Below are positions 54,464 through 64,000 of a DNA stretch of 64,000 nucleotides, in pieces (the stretch's first letter is position 1; every line of letters starts with the position of its first letter). The translations under genes and the position numbers were made by a program. This DNA is from Chamaelirium japonicum (lineage: Eukaryota > Streptophyta > Magnoliopsida > Liliales > Melanthiaceae), in the NCBI GenBank assembly GCA_947650365.1, contig OX393557.1:3575237-3639236 (forward strand). Direction: 5' to 3'. The notes beneath the pieces were generated by a model. That model was given only the letters and a program-made list of their open reading frames with translations, was not told where the DNA came from and did no database searches.

Positions 54464-57400
54464 TACTGATGGTGCTCAGTTTCTTATGGATTATGATCTT
54501 GTTTTGGAATTTTTTTGTATTTGATCCATTTAATTTATTGGTCTTTTATTCTTTTAAGTTTATTTAATAATTTGATTAATCAATTGATATATTATGATGA
54601 GATAGATATAAAAAAAACTCCATATATTCTATTTTATTTGATCATTTATTTTGAATCATTTTTTCTTTTCTACCTAATATATTGTCAGATCATCTATAAG
54701 TAGGTCATGTTTTTTGTTTATGAACTATATTCATCATTTTGTAAATCCTTGGTTGGTTGATGATCTATATATAGAATATGAAAACCAATTGAAGTATTGA
54801 TTGTATAGTTATGAGGAATTAGTTTCAGTTTTATATATAAATTTTATATTATTTATAAATATAATTGGATATGAAATAATTCTTTTTGTATTTAATTCAT
54901 TATAAAAATTTCAAATATTTTACGGTTGTTGTTATTTGCTGCATTGGTTTGATAATTGTATTGTCTTTTAAATGTAGTGGGACTTGGCAGCAAATTACGC
55001 TTTATAAAGTTATAGAGTAACAATTTATAATTACAGAGTATCAATTATAATTTAATATGATATTACAGTTCAATAATATACTTAATTTTATATTTACAGA
55101 GTAGCCTCGCCCATTCTATAGCACTCGGTGCACTGGTTTTAGACATCCTATCTATTGGGTTAGTCAATTAGGTCAGTTCTTTTTCTTATATTTTCATTGT
55201 GATCTACCTAGGCTTGCGGCCTTGAGGAGAGGCCTACCCAAAAGAACTTCTGTGGTATCATTGCCACTAACAACACTAAACTTAGACTAAAGGATTATCA
55301 CACTAATCCAATCGATTACATTGTTATAAATGAAAAGACTACAAAACGACATCGACATACTAAAAATAGAACTCTACTACACCCTATCTCCGTCTCTGGC
55401 CTCTTACTGTGGCTATTCCTGAGCCTCCGTACATGCAGGAGAGTATACTCTTGAAAAAAAATAGCCCCCAATGGAAAATTAAGAGATTGGCCAAATTAAT
55501 GGCTAGTGATATCCTAGTAGCCTTTAATGATATGAGATAACCAAATCTACTACAATGAAATCATTGTAGTAGCTACATTAATTGATTTCATTATAGATGT
55601 TACAATGAAATCACTATTGCAACCCGTGATTTCACTATAGCTGCTACAGTGATTTCGCAGTAGCTGCTACAGTGAAATCACTGTTGCAACCCGTGATTTC
55701 ATCGTGGATACTAAAAAGATATTTCTACAGTAAAATCACTATAGCAAAGTGCTCAATTTTATGCAAATAATACTTAATTGAATTGAGTATTATTTTGTAT
55801 ATTTGAGTACCATGCACGGGTTGCTATAGTGATTTTATTATAGCTACTACATTGAAATTCATTGTGCCTTATAAATTCTCTACAGTGAATCATTGTAGCA
55901 AAGTACACAATTTTATGCAAATAATACTCACTTTTATTGAGTATTATTGCAACTAAAATTAAGTACTATAGTGATTTTATTGTAGCAAAGTGTTTTTAGC
56001 AGTCACGAAAAAATCACTATAGCAGCTACAGTGATATCATTGCAGCAAAGATACTCAAATATATGCCAATAATGCTCAATTAATATAAGTATTATTGCTA
56101 CAATGATTTTTCTATAGTAACATATTTTTTAGCAGCCATGACGGTTACACTATAGCGTTACAGAGATTTCACTGTAGCTACTACAGCGGAATCACTATAG
56201 CTGAAACAACAGAATCACTATAGCGCTACAGTGATTTCGCTGTAGTTACTATAGCAGAATCATTATAGCACTACAGTGATTTCACTGTAGCTACTACAGT
56301 AAAATCACTCCAGCGGCTATAATGGTCCCACACTAAGTCTCGAAATTGTACGTTACACAGAGATCGAGTGAAGTTATATAGAGAATAGTAGGTTGGTAAA
56401 TTTGGCAACTTAACCAAGGCTATTTTGATATTGTATTAACCAAAAGAGTTGCTGCAATTAATCTGCTGAAATGTGGCCCTGGGCTTAGAGGAAGAGGTTG
56501 TCGGGACTTATCCTAAAATAAAACCCCTAAAAAAGAACTATTTGTAGTCTGCTCACTCTTTTTTTTTTTTTCATATGATGCCAAACTTAAACAGCAAAAT
56601 GAGTTTAGATCAGTAACCGACTCCCTTGGCGTACGGTGTTGATTTGGCAATTTACGGGGCTGTTTGTTTCGATGTAAGTGGCCGCAGAGGTACCGAAGTA
56701 CCGGAACTCAAGCACTTCGGGTGTTTGTTTGGATGAAAGTGGTCACAGAACTCGAAAGTGCGACTTCCGGTCAACCCTCAGAGACCTGATTTTTAGACGC
56801 TCGACTTCGGAGCGATTGGGTCTGAAGTCGCACTTCCCCCGTCCTGAAGTGTGATTACTTATGCCATGTCATCCACCCGCTTCCAATATTAGGAAGTTGG
56901 GACACTGGTTTGGTCACCGCTTCTCTTTCCGAGTGAATCCCCCCACTTCGAATATCCAGGGATTTGTGAAGGCGGTGGACCCGTGATATTAAAAAATTAG
57001 TTACTAAAAAATTGAAAGATTGATCACAAAGGCACCCAATTTCATCCAAATTTTTTTATTTTATATAATAGGCTCCACTCCCTTCACCAATCCCTGCACG
57101 TCACCTCCCTGTGTGTTGGTTTAGCAGCACACGGGGCAGCCACCAAGTATTCATCGTTAACCATTGATCCATTGCTGTGTACTAATTTTGATTCCAGCTG
57201 AACCAAAGAAATCCACGTTAAATCAATGCAACCCGTCATAATTTGTCAGTAAATTGAAGTTGGGGTTTAGGGACACCCGCCGAGTGGGCCAGTGCGCATT
57301 CTCGGAAGGACTAGTCCAAACACGGCGTGGGTCCATCACCCGAAGGGTTTTGGAGCACCCGCCGATTTTTTTTAAAAAAATTAGGAATCCTCTAGCTTCA

Positions 57401-57480
57401 TCAATATTGCAGTAACATTAGTCGCATAATGCTACATGGCACAATAATCCAAGTTAGTCTCATATCCATTTCAGCTTGAA
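53718..57480. other. Intergenic, AT-rich, with palindromic array
   Basis: 54060-54260 holds a diverged direct repeat (CGTGCTGAATAGGAAA twice, near 54090 and 54180). A (TA)n run lies at 54434-54458. 55540-56310 is a palindromic CTACAGTGA array, listed separately. 56640-57060 has CACTTCGG-rich sequence with a possible single MITE end. The 3' UTR of CYP59 lies at the right edge. No further gene is seen. Confidence 0.5.
55540..56310. repeat. Array of palindromic CTACAGTGA/TCACTGTAG motifs
   Basis: Words such as GTGATTTCACTGTAGC, GCTACAGTGATTTC and GCTACTACAGTGAAATCAC alternate in both orientations more than 15 times with irregular spacers. Many neighbouring pairs could fold as hairpins. ATGCAAATAATACTCA blocks are interspersed. 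Confidence 0.8.
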
Positions 57481-57502
57481 GTGCACTTTGTCCATTCCCC
57501 TC

Positions 57503-63916
<6,414 letters not shown>

Positions 63917-64000
63917 CTGAGAAGTTATAAAACATAAAGCACGAGGTTAAAATGTTACAGTGACATTCAAAACAGTTATATGTTAAGTACTATAAGAAGA

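Noticed and set aside
56640-57060. A further hAT-type MITE starting GGGGCTGTTTGTTTCG
   Set aside because: Only one plausible end was found. No inverted partner or target duplication could be located.

Overview
This is nuclear DNA of a flowering plant. It holds spliced genes with GT-AG introns, plant-type LTR retrotransposons and many small transposon remnants. One intronless gene is very GC-rich, which would fit a monocot, but the species cannot be named from the sequence. Most of the window is transposon-derived. I find three host genes: a small TPR protein (26453-32119, +, three exons), an intronless von Willebrand factor A (vWA) domain protein (52044-53717, -), and the 3' half of the multidomain cyclophilin CYP59 (57503-63916, -, running off the right edge).

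Region by region. 1-16 kb is a direct duplication: block A (about 350-9945) and block B (about 11808-15930) are diverged copies. Each was later hit by different insertions, so each copy often preserves the empty site of an insertion in the other. Block A carries a LINE remnant with a solo LTR nested in it, two Mutator-like foldback MITEs with perfect 9-bp target duplications, and three hAT-type elements. Block B carries two more hAT-type elements. Between the blocks lies a decayed Copia gag. 16.3-24.9 kb holds two old Ty3/gypsy relatives: a gag-only element on the minus strand with tandem repeats, and the 3' half of another on the plus strand with a decayed antisense ORF. 25-32 kb is the TPR gene with a foldback hairpin upstream. 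32-37 kb is intergenic, with a long foldback element and a Copia RT scrap.

37202-50781 is the centrepiece: a structurally complete 13.58-kb Ty3/gypsy element of the Tat lineage. It has two 946-bp LTRs with no difference that I could see, a perfect 5-bp target duplication (CCAGT), PBS, PPT, gag-protease, and a pol with two RNase H domains and no chromodomain. Two features stand out. First, gag-pro and pol share one frame and are separated by a single UAG followed by CAA UCA, which matches the TMV-type leaky-stop consensus UAG-CARYYA. Second, a long gene lies antisense between pol and the 3' LTR; splicing two small GT-AG introns joins its three exons into one frame of about 862 codons. The same antisense gene, decayed, occupies the same position in the older element at 21.4-24.9 kb. 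In both elements an array of repeats built on GACCGATCGGTC-like palindromes lies between the antisense gene's 5' end and the 3' LTR.

50.8-64 kb holds a foldback MITE, the vWA gene, an AT-rich intergenic stretch with a palindromic CTACAGTGA array, and the CYP59 exons. One short CYP59 intron is mostly a (CT)n run, and a 4.3-kb intron contains a Copia 3' end.
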